From: Acidimicrobiia bacterium
GTDB lineage: Bacteria > Actinomycetota > Acidimicrobiia > Acidimicrobiales > Poriferisodalaceae
Direction of reading: 5' to 3'
DNA length: 64,000 bases
NCBI GenBank assembly: GCA_022821985.1
Contig: JAJECP010000018.1
Coordinates: 1 to 64,000, forward strand
In this document: positions 8,421-16,946 of the stretch, in pieces
Position numbering within the stretch: position 1 is the first letter of the stretch
How the letters are laid out: the number at the start of each line of letters is the position of its first letter
Made by a program: the position numbers and the translations under genes
Notes under the pieces: generated by a model
Databases searched by the model: none
Seen by the model: only the letters and a program-made list of their open reading frames with translations
What the model was told of the DNA's origin: nothing

Positions 8421-9926
8421 GTGGTGAAGAACAGTCGGCGAACCATCGGGCTCGTGGGCACTGGCGTCATCGGCGCCGGCTGGGCGGTGCGCGTCTTGGC
8501 ACGGGGCCATGACGTCGTGGCGTGGGATCCGGGTGACGGTGCTGAGATGCGGCTGCGGTCGGCCATCGAGCGGGCATGGCCGTCAGCGGCTGACCTGGGA
8601 CTGTTTCCCGATGCCGATCCCGACAGGCTGCGTTGGGCCTCGAGCGCGCAAGAGGTGGCCGCCTCAGCCGATTTTGTGCAAGAGAGCGCCCCAGAGATCG
8701 AATCGTTGAAGCAGTCGTTGCTGGCCGAAGTGGACGCTGCGGCTGATCCCGGCACGCCGATCGCAAGCAGCTCGTCGGGGCTGCTGCCCAGCAAGCTGGC
8801 GGAACCGCTCGCTCATCCCGAGCGGCTCGTGATCGGCCACCCGTTCAACCCCGTGTACCTGCTGCCGCTGGTCGAGGTAGTGCGGGGCGAGGCCACCAGC
8901 GACGAGACACTGGCCGCGGCCTTGGAGCACTACGACGATCTGGTGATGCACCCACTGGTCGTGCGCAACGAGATTGAGGGCTACCTCTCTGACCGCCTCC
9001 AAGAAGCCCTGTGGCGCGAGAACCTGCACTTGGTGAACGACGGCGTCGCCACTACTGAGGAGCTCGACGACGCCATCGTCTACGGCCCAGGTCTGCGCTG
9101 GGCTGCCATGGGCACAAATCTCACGTTCCACCTCGCCGGAGGAGACGGCGGCATGCGCCACATGCTGAGCCAGTTCGGCCCGGCACTGGCGTTGCCGTGG
9201 ACACGGCTGGAGGCTCCCGAGCTGACCCCCGAGCTGATCGAGGCGATGGCCGCCGGCTGCGAGGATCAAGCTGGCCCACAGTCGATTGCCGTACTCGAAC
9301 GTCTGCGCGACGACGGCCTGCTGGCAGTGATGAGGGCGCTTCGGCCCAGCGGCTTGGGTGCAGGCCGCCTGATGGCGGAGCGGGAGGCTCGCATTCTGGT
9401 GGCCGCGAATGCACAGCATCGACGGTGGTCGCCGAGCAGCAAAGTGGCTGCTCCCCTGAGCCTCTACTCGACCGTCGTGATGCCCGACTGGGTGGACTAC
9501 AACGGCCACATGACCGAGTGGGCGTTCCTGACCGCGTTCGGCTGGGCGGCTGATGCCCTGTTCCGCTATATCGGGATCGACGAGGCCTACCGCGCCGCCG
9601 GCCACTCGTACTACACAGCCGAGACCCACCTGACTCATCTGCGCGAAGCGTCGGCAGGCGAGCCGCTGCGGATCACCACCCAAGTGCTGGGCAGCGACGC
9701 CAAGCGCCTGCACATCTTCCACGCGATGTACAGGTGCGACGGGCATCAACACGATGAGGTGCTGTGCGTCGGCGAGCAGATGCTGGTTCATGTCGACACG
9801 GCCGCCGGGCGCAGTGCTCCGTTGGCAGACGGCCCAGCAGCGGCGGTTGCGGCCATCACCGCAGCACACGCATCGATGCCGACGCCGTCGCAGGCCGGCA
9901 GCCGCATGGCATTGCTTCCCACGTAG
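8421..9926 (+). CDS. L-carnitine dehydrogenase-like protein fused to a hotdog thioesterase
   Basis: A 501-residue two-domain protein. Residues 1 to about 315 form a 3-hydroxyacyl-CoA-dehydrogenase-type domain, with an NAD motif GLVGTGVIGAGWA and the catalytic His region VIGHPFNPVYLLP. Residues from about 345 to 490 form a thioesterase with the 4-hydroxybenzoyl-CoA-type motif DYNGHMTEWAF. This fusion is known among carnitine degraders, where carnitine is oxidised to 3-dehydrocarnitine and the thioesterase splits betainyl-CoA to betaine. The GTG at 8421 is preceded by GGGGGAGGG with 7 bases of spacing; another GTG at 8424 is possible. Acyl-CoA dehydrogenase and acyl-CoA synthetase genes follow. 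The dehydrocarnitine-cleaving enzyme (BKACE type) is not in the window. Confidence 0.83.
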   Translation: MVKNSRRTIGLVGTGVIGAGWAVRVLARGHDVVAWDPGDGAEMRLRSAIERAWPSAADLGLFPDADPDRLRWASSAQEVAASADFVQESAPEIESLKQSLLAEVDAAADPGTPIASSSSGLLPSKLAEPLAHPERLVIGHPFNPVYLLPLVEVVRGEATSDETLAAALEHYDDLVMHPLVVRNEIEGYLSDRLQEALWRENLHLVNDGVATTEELDDAIVYGPGLRWAAMGTNLTFHLAGGDGGMRHMLSQFGPALALPWTRLEAPELTPELIEAMAAGCEDQAGPQSIAVLERLRDDGLLAVMRALRPSGLGAGRLMAEREARILVAANAQHRRWSPSSKVAAPLSLYSTVVMPDWVDYNGHMTEWAFLTAFGWAADALFRYIGIDEAYRAAGHSYYTAETHLTHLREASAGEPLRITTQVLGSDAKRLHIFHAMYRCDGHQHDEVLCVGEQMLVHVDTAAGRSAPLADGPAAAVAAITAAHASMPTPSQAGSRMALLPT

Positions 9927-9992
9927 CACTGCACTGACCACTCCGCCGACGCGCTTGCCCGTAGCGTCACAACAGCCAGGACAGCAACACCT

Positions 9993-11168
9993 ATGGATTT
10001 CTCGATCGACGACACCCAGCAGATGGTGGTCGACACCGTGCGCACCTTCACCATGCGCGAACTCGTGCCGCATGAGGACGAGGTGGAGCGCTCCGGTCAG
10101 GTTCCGCCCGACCTGGTGGAGCAGATACGCAACAGGGCCGTCGATGCCGGCCTCTACGCCGCCAACATGCCCGTCGAGCTCGGCGGCGGGGGGCTCGACG
10201 ACTTGACGCTGACCATGGCCGAGCGGGCTTTCGGCTGGACGTCCTACGCCCTGCAGTACATCGTGGCCCGCCCCTCCAACATCTTGCGGGCCTGCACCGG
10301 TGATCAGATCTCGGAATACCTCGTGCCCACCGTGCGAGGCGAACGGGTGGAGTGCTTGGCCATGAGCGAGCCCGACGCCGGCTCTGACCTGCGCGGCATG
10401 TCCTGCCGGGCCGAGCGCGACGGAGACGAATTCCTAGTGAACGGCACCAAGCACTTCATCAGCCACGCCGACCTGGCCGACTATGTGATCCTGTTCGCGA
10501 CCACGGGCATCGATGCCCCAGACGCGGAGACCCCAGGCCGCAGTCCGCGCAAGCTGATCTCGGCTCTGCTGGTCGACTTCGACACCCCCGGCGTCGAACG
10601 GGTGCCCGGCTACAACTGCGTGTCAAACCGGGGCTACCACAACCTCATCCTGAACTTTGACAACGCCCGGGTGCCGGCGAGCAAACTGCTCGGCGAGGAA
10701 CATCGAGGCTTCGACGTTGCCAACGAGTGGCTCGGAAGCACCCGCCTGCAGGTGGCCGCTGTGTGCCTGGGGCGCGCCGACCGGGCACTGTCGGTGGCGC
10801 TCGACTGGGCCGCCACGCGTGAGCAGTTCGGTCAACGGATCGGGCGATTCCAAGGCGTGTCGTTCAAGCTGGCCGACATGCGCCTCCGCCTCGCCCAAGC
10901 CGAGATGATGACCTACCGGGCCGCGTGGCTCTCCGAGCGGGCCGAGATGACCGACGCCGACGCCGCCATGGCCAAGCTGTCGGCCACCGAGATGCTGCAG
11001 TTCGTGTCGGATGAGGCCATACAGATCCTCGGCGGCATGGGGCTGATGGACGAGCTTCCGCTGGAGCGAATCTGGCGCGACGCTCGGGTCGATCGCATCT
11101 GGGACGGCACCAGCGAGATCCAGCGCCACATCGTGTCTCGCGACATGCTGCGGCCCATCGGCTGCTGA
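9993..11168 (+). CDS. Acyl-CoA dehydrogenase
   Basis: A 391-residue FAD enzyme of the acyl-CoA dehydrogenase family, full length. Conserved signatures are AMSEPDAGSDLRGM (about residue 120), the FAD/CoA region LDWAATREQFGQRIGRFQ, QILGGMGLMDELPLERIWRDARVD (about residue 350), and the C-terminal GTSEIQRHIV. It lies 66 bases after the carnitine dehydrogenase-thioesterase gene and 6 bases before the acyl-CoA synthetase gene. In this context it could form an alpha,beta-unsaturated acyl-CoA, for example crotonobetainyl-CoA from gamma-butyrobetainyl-CoA. The substrate assignment is inference from the neighbours only. Confidence 0.9.
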   Translation: MDFSIDDTQQMVVDTVRTFTMRELVPHEDEVERSGQVPPDLVEQIRNRAVDAGLYAANMPVELGGGGLDDLTLTMAERAFGWTSYALQYIVARPSNILRACTGDQISEYLVPTVRGERVECLAMSEPDAGSDLRGMSCRAERDGDEFLVNGTKHFISHADLADYVILFATTGIDAPDAETPGRSPRKLISALLVDFDTPGVERVPGYNCVSNRGYHNLILNFDNARVPASKLLGEEHRGFDVANEWLGSTRLQVAAVCLGRADRALSVALDWAATREQFGQRIGRFQGVSFKLADMRLRLAQAEMMTYRAAWLSERAEMTDADAAMAKLSATEMLQFVSDEAIQILGGMGLMDELPLERIWRDARVDRIWDGTSEIQRHIVSRDMLRPIGC

Positions 11169-11174
11169 ACCGCC

Positions 11175-13241
11175 ATGACTGGTCGGTTGGATCGGCTGTT
11201 GCGGCCACGGTCGCTGGCATTCGTCGGAGGCGCCGCCGCCGAATGGTCGATTGACGCCTGCCGGGCATTCGGCTTCGCAGGCGAGATGTGGGGGGTCAAC
11301 CCTCGCCGCACCCTGAGCGACCTGCCCACGGTCGCCTCGGTCGCCGAGCTCCCCGAAGGCATCGACGCCGCTTTCGTCGGCGTCGACCACGACGCCACGA
11401 TCGACACCGTGCGCCAGCTCTCCGAGGCCGGCGTGGGCGTCGCCGTCTGTCACGCCTCGGGGTTTGCCGAGGTCGGCGCGGCCGGCAAGGTCCGCCAAGT
11501 CGAGCTGGTCGAAGCAGCGGGCGCGATGGCCGTGCTGGGCCCCAACTGCTTTGGACTGCTCTCAGCGCCCACCGGTGCCGCCCTGTGGCCGGGCGTCCAC
11601 GGCTTGGTTCGCCACCCCCGAGGAGTGGCGCTGCTGAGCCAGAGCGGGAACATCGCCGTGAATCTGACCATGAGTCGTCGCGGCCTCGACGTGGCCTGGG
11701 TCATCAGCCTGGGAAACCAAGCCGACGTGGGGATCTCAGAAGCGTTCGAGGCAGTGGTCGTCGACGAGGCCACAACCGGCGTGGGCCTGTGCATAGAAGG
11801 GCTGAACGACGTCGAGCGCTTTGTCGAGGCCGCGGCAGTGGCTCGCCGACGACGCCTTCCGGTGGTGGCCCTGAAGGTCGGCGCCTCGCCGTCGTCGAGT
11901 GCGATCGCGGTCACCCACACCGCCTCGTTGGTGGGCGACAACGCTGCCTACGAAGCTTTGTTTCGGAAGGTGGGCATCCACCGTGTCCATGCCGTCGACG
12001 AGTTGGCCGACACTCTGGCCACCCTGTCCGCCGTCGGCCCCCTGCGGGGCAACCGGATGGTGTCATTGAGCTGCTCGGGCGGCGAGGCAGCGCTGGTGGC
12101 CGACCGCAGCCACGGGCGCAACCTGAGCTTTCCGCAGTTCGCACCCGACCACGCCGCCCGCGTGGCATCTGCGCTGGATGGCCGTGTGGCGATCACCAAC
12201 CCGCTCGACTATCACACGTACATCTGGGGCGATCCGGACAGGCTGAGTCGCTGTTTCGAATCTGTCCTGGGCGCCGACGCGACGGGCGGTGGATCTGGCG
12301 AGGCGCCGTTCGACGCCGCCATGCTGGTGCTGGACTTCCCCGCCGAGGGGCTGGATCGCTCGAGCTGGTGGCCGACGATGCAGGCGTTCGCCACGGCCTG
12401 CGCCAACGGCGGCACTCCCGGCGTCGTGGCGGCGTCGCTGGCGGAGAACCTGCCCGACGAGGTGCGCTCCCAAGCCGCCGGATGGGGGCTGGCTGCCTGC
12501 GGCGACATCGACAACGCGCTGTCTGCGTTGGAGGCGGCCGCCGCATGGGGGCGCCATCTCGACCGCACAGAACCCGGGGCGGGCTTGCTGGTGGTGAAGG
12601 CTCGTGAGGCTCCCCTCGGCACATCGGTTCTGCCTGAGCACGAGGCCAAGCCGCGTCTGGCGGCGGCGGGCATCGAGGTGCCGATGGGTCGGCTGGTCGA
12701 GCCCCAGCAGGCTGTGGCTGCCGCGGATGAGATCGGCTACCCAGTCGTTGTCAAGACCGTCGGTGCAGCACACAAGAGCGATGCCGGTGGCGTCGTGGTC
12801 GGGCTCGCCGATGCCGCCTCGGTTGCCGCAGCTGCTGAGCGGGTTGCCGTCGGAGGCAGAGCGGTGATGGTGGAGTCGTGCATCACTGACGTGGTGACCG
12901 AGCTGTTGGTCAGCGTGCGCTCATCACCGCCGGTGGGAATGATGCTGACGGTGGGCGCCGGCGGCACGCTGACCGAGGTGCTTGACGACACAGCCTCCCT
13001 GCTGCTGCCTGCGGCTGGCGACACCCTTGAAACGCTTCGCAGTCTGCGGCTGTGGCCTGTCCTCGCCGGCTACCGGGGTCGTCCGGCCGGGGCCGTCGAT
13101 GCCGTGGTCAACACGGTCAGACTGCTGGAAACGCTGGTGCGCGACGATCACCGCATCATCGAAATCGAAATCAACCCGCTGCTCGTCACCCCGCACACCG
13201 CGGTGGCAGCCGATGCCCTGATGGTGGTCGCAAATGATTGA
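11175..13241 (+). CDS. ADP-forming acyl-CoA synthetase (alpha-beta fusion)
   Basis: A 688-residue single-chain ADP-forming acyl-CoA synthetase (acetyl-CoA synthetase/succinate-CoA ligase type). The N-terminal Rossmann CoA-binding domain (about 1-130) starts LLRPRSLAFVGG and includes GPNCFGLLSAPTG. A ligase-CoA domain follows (ALLSQSGNIAVNL, VISLGNQADVGISE). The C-terminal ATP-grasp domain (about 485-688) has GYPVVVKTVGAAHKSDAGGV and the late strand IIEIEINPLLV. It starts 6 bases after the acyl-CoA dehydrogenase stop, in one operon. It would activate a carboxylic acid to its CoA thioester with ATP. It converges with the molybdenum hydroxylase gene, leaving 101 bases between the ends. Confidence 0.88.
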   Translation: MTGRLDRLLRPRSLAFVGGAAAEWSIDACRAFGFAGEMWGVNPRRTLSDLPTVASVAELPEGIDAAFVGVDHDATIDTVRQLSEAGVGVAVCHASGFAEVGAAGKVRQVELVEAAGAMAVLGPNCFGLLSAPTGAALWPGVHGLVRHPRGVALLSQSGNIAVNLTMSRRGLDVAWVISLGNQADVGISEAFEAVVVDEATTGVGLCIEGLNDVERFVEAAAVARRRRLPVVALKVGASPSSSAIAVTHTASLVGDNAAYEALFRKVGIHRVHAVDELADTLATLSAVGPLRGNRMVSLSCSGGEAALVADRSHGRNLSFPQFAPDHAARVASALDGRVAITNPLDYHTYIWGDPDRLSRCFESVLGADATGGGSGEAPFDAAMLVLDFPAEGLDRSSWWPTMQAFATACANGGTPGVVAASLAENLPDEVRSQAAGWGLAACGDIDNALSALEAAAAWGRHLDRTEPGAGLLVVKAREAPLGTSVLPEHEAKPRLAAAGIEVPMGRLVEPQQAVAAADEIGYPVVVKTVGAAHKSDAGGVVVGLADAASVAAAAERVAVGGRAVMVESCITDVVTELLVSVRSSPPVGMMLTVGAGGTLTEVLDDTASLLLPAAGDTLETLRSLRLWPVLAGYRGRPAGAVDAVVNTVRLLETLVRDDHRIIEIEINPLLVTPHTAVAADALMVVAND

Positions 13242-13342
13242 TCAAACCCCCACGCCAACCCCTGAGCAGACAGAGCAGGCAGCGCGTTGAGGCCAGTGCT
13301 CGCGCGTCCCTGTCCAGGAGCGTCGCCAGCGATCGAAGCTGG

Positions 13343-15934
13343 CTAGATCCAGGCGTCCGCTCGCTCGCGGTTGGACGGGTTGCGCATCGGTAGCTCGTTG
13401 TGCCAGACGCCTTCGTGCTCGCGCAGCGCAGCCGCCACTGCGCCGGCTGTGGGCACGAGACCGATCTCGCCGACGCCCTTGATGCCGTAGGGAGCACCGG
13501 GCTGCGGCGACTCCACCAGGATCACATCGACGTCGGGCATGTCCTTGGGCCGGATGATCGCGAGGCTGCGCAGCGTGGAATTGAGCGGCCGCCCGTCGGC
13601 GTCGGCAGGAAAGCCCTCGCTGAGTGCGTAGCCGAGGCCCATGTGCACACTGCCCTCAATCTGGCCCTCGCAGAGCACCGGGTTCACAGCTCGGCCGACG
13701 TCGTGAGCAGCGATGACTCGCTCCACGTCGCCGGAATCGGGGTCGAGAATGACGACCTGCGCGGCGTAGCCGAACGTCGAATGGATGACCGGGTGCTCCA
13801 AACCCTCCGACAGCGAGTTCGTCCAGTCCACCCGGTACTCACCCTCGTAGTCCGTCTCGGGCCGGCAACCGTCGGCGAGTGCAGCACGGCACGCATCGGC
13901 CACTGCGCCGGCGCCCATGAGCGTGCCTCGGCTGCCAGTGGTCTGGCCGGCGCCGAGTTCGCGTGTGGAATCCACGATCACTCGCACCGCTTCGGGGTCG
14001 ACACCGAGTTCCTCCACGGCGACCTGCAGCGCGACCGTGTGCACGCCCTGGCCCATCTCGGTCCAGCAGTGACGTACCTCGACGGTGCCGTCGGAGCAGA
14101 AGCGCACGATCGCCTTGGCGATCTCCTTGAAGCCGTTGCCGAGACCCGAGTTCTTCAGCCCGAGGCCGATGCCAACAGGCTTTCCGGCGGCGCGGGCGGC
14201 CTCGTAGGGCTCGCGCACCGCATCGAGGCACGCCTGGGCGCCTAGGCAGCCGTCGTCCATGATCTGGCCCGGCCCCCACACTCCCCCGGGCACCACCACG
14301 TTGCGCTGGCGCATCTCGAACCCGCTGATGCCCACCGCTTCGGCCAGGCGGTCCATCACGCCTTCCATGGCGAACTGCGCCTGGTTGGCGCCGAAGCCCC
14401 GGAACGCCCCGCACACCGGGTTGTTGGTGCGCACTGCGACCGACTCGACGTCCACGGCCGGCACCAGGTACGGCCCGGTGGCGTGTCCCGCCGACCGTTC
14501 GAGCACCTTCATGCCCACTGAGGCATAGGGGCCTGAGTCGCCGAACATCCGCGCCCGCACTGCGGTGAGCCTGCCGTCGGCGTCGCAGCCGACCTCGTAG
14601 GTCATGCGGATGGGGTGCCGCTTGGGATGCATGAGCAGCGATTCCTCACGCGACAGCGTGATCCGCACCGGGCGACCCGTCAGCCATGCAGCCAACGCCG
14701 TGTGGGCCTGGTTCGACATGTCCTCCTTGCCGCCGAACGCCCCGCCGTTGGAGACCAGCTCGGTCGTCACCACCGACGGGTCCAGCGCGAGCACCGCCGC
14801 GATGTCGTTGCGGTCGTCCCAGATGCCCTGCCCGCCGGTGTACACGTGCAGCCCGGCGGCGACCCCGTTCGCAGGCGTGGGCACGGCAAGGGTCGACTCG
14901 GGCTCGAGATAGGCATGCTCGATGCGCTGGGTTTGGAACGTCTCGGTCACGACGTGGGCAGATGCAGCCAGTGCCCCGTCGACATCGCCGCGGGAGTAGG
15001 TGGAGCGGGACAGGATGTTGCCGTCGAGTTCCCACACGGCATCGACGTCGCTGTCCTTCACTCGCACCGGGTCGGTCATGGGCTCGAGGACGTCGTAGGA
15101 CACCTCGATCAGCTCAGCGGCACGTCGGGCAGCGGGCCGGTTGTCGGCCACGACGATGGCGAGCACGTCGCCGAGGTAGGACGTGCGCCCCCCGGCCGGG
15201 ATCATCACCGGCCAGTCCTTGTGGATGAGGCCCACCCGCAGCACGCCGGGGATGTCGGCAGCGGTGAATACCGCCTGCACGCCGGGTTCGGCTTCGGCCG
15301 CGCTCGTATCGATTGCCAGCACGTCGGCACGCGCGTGATCGGCGAAGCGCAGTGCGCCGTGCAGCATGCCGTCGGGATACATGTCGTCGATGTAGGGGCG
15401 GCTGCCGAGCGTCAGCTCGCGTGCCTCGTAGCGGACGCCAGAGCTGCCGACGCCCTTGGGCGGCAGCGCCACCGGCACCTCTCCCGCCGCCAGCGATTCC
15501 ACCGCGTCGAGGATCTTGGTGTAGCCCGTGCAGCGGCACAGGTGCCCGCCCAGGTGACGGCTGGCCTCTTCACGGGTCAGCGCTGAGCCTTTGCGGTCGA
15601 GCAGAGCCTTGAGCCGTACGACGATGCCCGGCGTGCAGAAGCCGCACTGCAGGGCTCCGTGTGCGGCAAACGTGTTGGCCATCGCATCCAGCTCGGCTTC
15701 GTCGAAGCCTTCGACCGTGGTGATCTCGGTGCCGGCTGAGCGTTCGAGGCTGGTCTGGCAGGCCACCCGGGCCTTGCCGTCCACCAGCACCGTGCAGCAG
15801 CCGCACTGACCCGACGGAGCGCAACCGTCCTTGGGCGAGATGATCCCCAGTTCATCTCGCAATGCCGCCAGCAGGTGCTCGTGATCGCTCGCGACGGTGA
15901 CCGGCGTGCCGTTCAGCACGAACTCGGTGGTCAT
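13343..15934 (-). CDS. Xanthine dehydrogenase-family hydroxylase, 2Fe-2S and molybdopterin subunits fused
   Basis: An 863-residue fusion. Residues 1 to about 155 carry two [2Fe-2S] clusters: C38, C44, C47 and C59 for the plant-type cluster, and C97, C100, C133 and C135 for the second. From about residue 165 to the end is the molybdopterin subunit, with CGAFRGFGANQ and the catalytic Glu in KGVGEIGLVPTAG near residue 830. The FAD subunit found in full xanthine dehydrogenases is absent here and next to the gene, so electrons must leave by another route. Its downstream neighbours are two carbamoyl/amide hydrolases, which points to hydroxylation of an N-heterocycle such as a purine, pyrimidine or hydantoin precursor. 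It is not a CO dehydrogenase, because the AYxCSFR loop is missing. Confidence 0.88.
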   Translation of the reverse strand: MTTEFVLNGTPVTVASDHEHLLAALRDELGIISPKDGCAPSGQCGCCTVLVDGKARVACQTSLERSAGTEITTVEGFDEAELDAMANTFAAHGALQCGFCTPGIVVRLKALLDRKGSALTREEASRHLGGHLCRCTGYTKILDAVESLAAGEVPVALPPKGVGSSGVRYEARELTLGSRPYIDDMYPDGMLHGALRFADHARADVLAIDTSAAEAEPGVQAVFTAADIPGVLRVGLIHKDWPVMIPAGGRTSYLGDVLAIVVADNRPAARRAAELIEVSYDVLEPMTDPVRVKDSDVDAVWELDGNILSRSTYSRGDVDGALAASAHVVTETFQTQRIEHAYLEPESTLAVPTPANGVAAGLHVYTGGQGIWDDRNDIAAVLALDPSVVTTELVSNGGAFGGKEDMSNQAHTALAAWLTGRPVRITLSREESLLMHPKRHPIRMTYEVGCDADGRLTAVRARMFGDSGPYASVGMKVLERSAGHATGPYLVPAVDVESVAVRTNNPVCGAFRGFGANQAQFAMEGVMDRLAEAVGISGFEMRQRNVVVPGGVWGPGQIMDDGCLGAQACLDAVREPYEAARAAGKPVGIGLGLKNSGLGNGFKEIAKAIVRFCSDGTVEVRHCWTEMGQGVHTVALQVAVEELGVDPEAVRVIVDSTRELGAGQTTGSRGTLMGAGAVADACRAALADGCRPETDYEGEYRVDWTNSLSEGLEHPVIHSTFGYAAQVVILDPDSGDVERVIAAHDVGRAVNPVLCEGQIEGSVHMGLGYALSEGFPADADGRPLNSTLRSLAIIRPKDMPDVDVILVESPQPGAPYGIKGVGEIGLVPTAGAVAAALREHEGVWHNELPMRNPSNRERADAWI

Positions 15935-16019
15935 TGGAATCCTCGTCTCCGGGACCTCGTTGTCCCCTCCCCGCAGGCCATTGTCGCACCACCGCGGGGC
16001 AACTCACACCACCGGGTCG

Positions 16020-16946
16020 CTATGGCGGCGGGATGACGCCCTTCTGCTGGCCGATCAGCTGGTAGGTCTCGGGTCGGCGGTAGCGGTCGAAGTTGAACAG
16101 GGTGTTCTTGTAGTGCGAGCACCAGTCGAGGTCGCACTGGGCAGTGATCAGCTCGTCACCGTCGGTGACCGCCTGGGCCACGATCTGGCCCGACGGGGCG
16201 ATCACCGCCGAGTGCGCGAGCGATTCCACGCCCTCTTCGGTTCCGCCCTTGGCCACGCCGACCACCCAGGTGCCGTTCTGGTAGGCGCCAGCCTGCATGA
16301 CGAGGTGATTGTGAAAGGCCTGCAGCGGATCCTGTGTCGGGTCGGGGGCATAGAACAGCGGCGTGTTGTAGCCGATGAAGATCATCTCCACGCCCTGCAG
16401 ACCCATCACCCGGTAGGTCTCGGGCCAGCGGCGGTCATTGCACAGGGCGATGCCCATCACGCCGCCGAACGCCCGCCACACGCTGAATCCTTCGTCGGAC
16501 TCCTCGAAGTAGCGACGCTCGAGGTGCTGGAAGGGACGCTGGGGCTCGTGCTCTTCATGCCCCGGAATGTGCACCTTGCGGTATTTGGCCACGAGGCAGC
16601 CGTCTCGGTCAACCAAGATCGCCGTGTTGAAGCGACGGCCGTCTGGCGTCAGCTCGGCGTAGCCCAGGTGGAAGCCGATGCCGAGCCGCTTGGCCTCGTC
16701 GAAGAGCGGCTGGGTCTCCGCAGAGGGCATCTCGGTCTCGAAGTACGCGAGCAACTCGGGCGAGTCGTCGGGGAAGTACCAGCGCGGGAAGAACGTGGTG
16801 AGCGCGAGCTCTGGGAACACCACGACATCGCAGCCCCGATCTGCTGCCTGATGCAGCAAGGCGATCAGCCGCTCCACGACCTTGGCGCGGCTTTCGTAGC
16901 GGGCGATGGGCCCGAGCTGCGCTGCTCCCACGTTGATCAGTCTCAC
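16020..16946 (-). CDS. N-carbamoyl-D-amino-acid hydrolase-like nitrilase
   Basis: A 308-residue nitrilase-superfamily amidohydrolase, very close in layout to D-carbamoylases (about 304 residues), which hydrolyse N-carbamoyl-D-amino acids to the D-amino acid, CO2 and ammonia. The catalytic triad is E46 (VFPELALTTFFPRW), K124 (KYRKVHIPG) and C169 (ALCNDRRWPETYRVMG). These match the spacing E47-K127-C172 known for that family. The GTG at 16946 was chosen because it overlaps the upstream gene by 4 bases (GTGA) and gives the family length; an ATG 57 bases upstream would lie inside the neighbour. It is translationally coupled to the M20 carbamoylase-like gene, so both D- and L-type carbamoyl compounds may be handled. 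Confidence 0.9.
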   Translation of the reverse strand: MRLINVGAAQLGPIARYESRAKVVERLIALLHQAADRGCDVVVFPELALTTFFPRWYFPDDSPELLAYFETEMPSAETQPLFDEAKRLGIGFHLGYAELTPDGRRFNTAILVDRDGCLVAKYRKVHIPGHEEHEPQRPFQHLERRYFEESDEGFSVWRAFGGVMGIALCNDRRWPETYRVMGLQGVEMIFIGYNTPLFYAPDPTQDPLQAFHNHLVMQAGAYQNGTWVVGVAKGGTEEGVESLAHSAVIAPSGQIVAQAVTDGDELITAQCDLDWCSHYKNTLFNFDRYRRPETYQLIGQQKGVIPPP

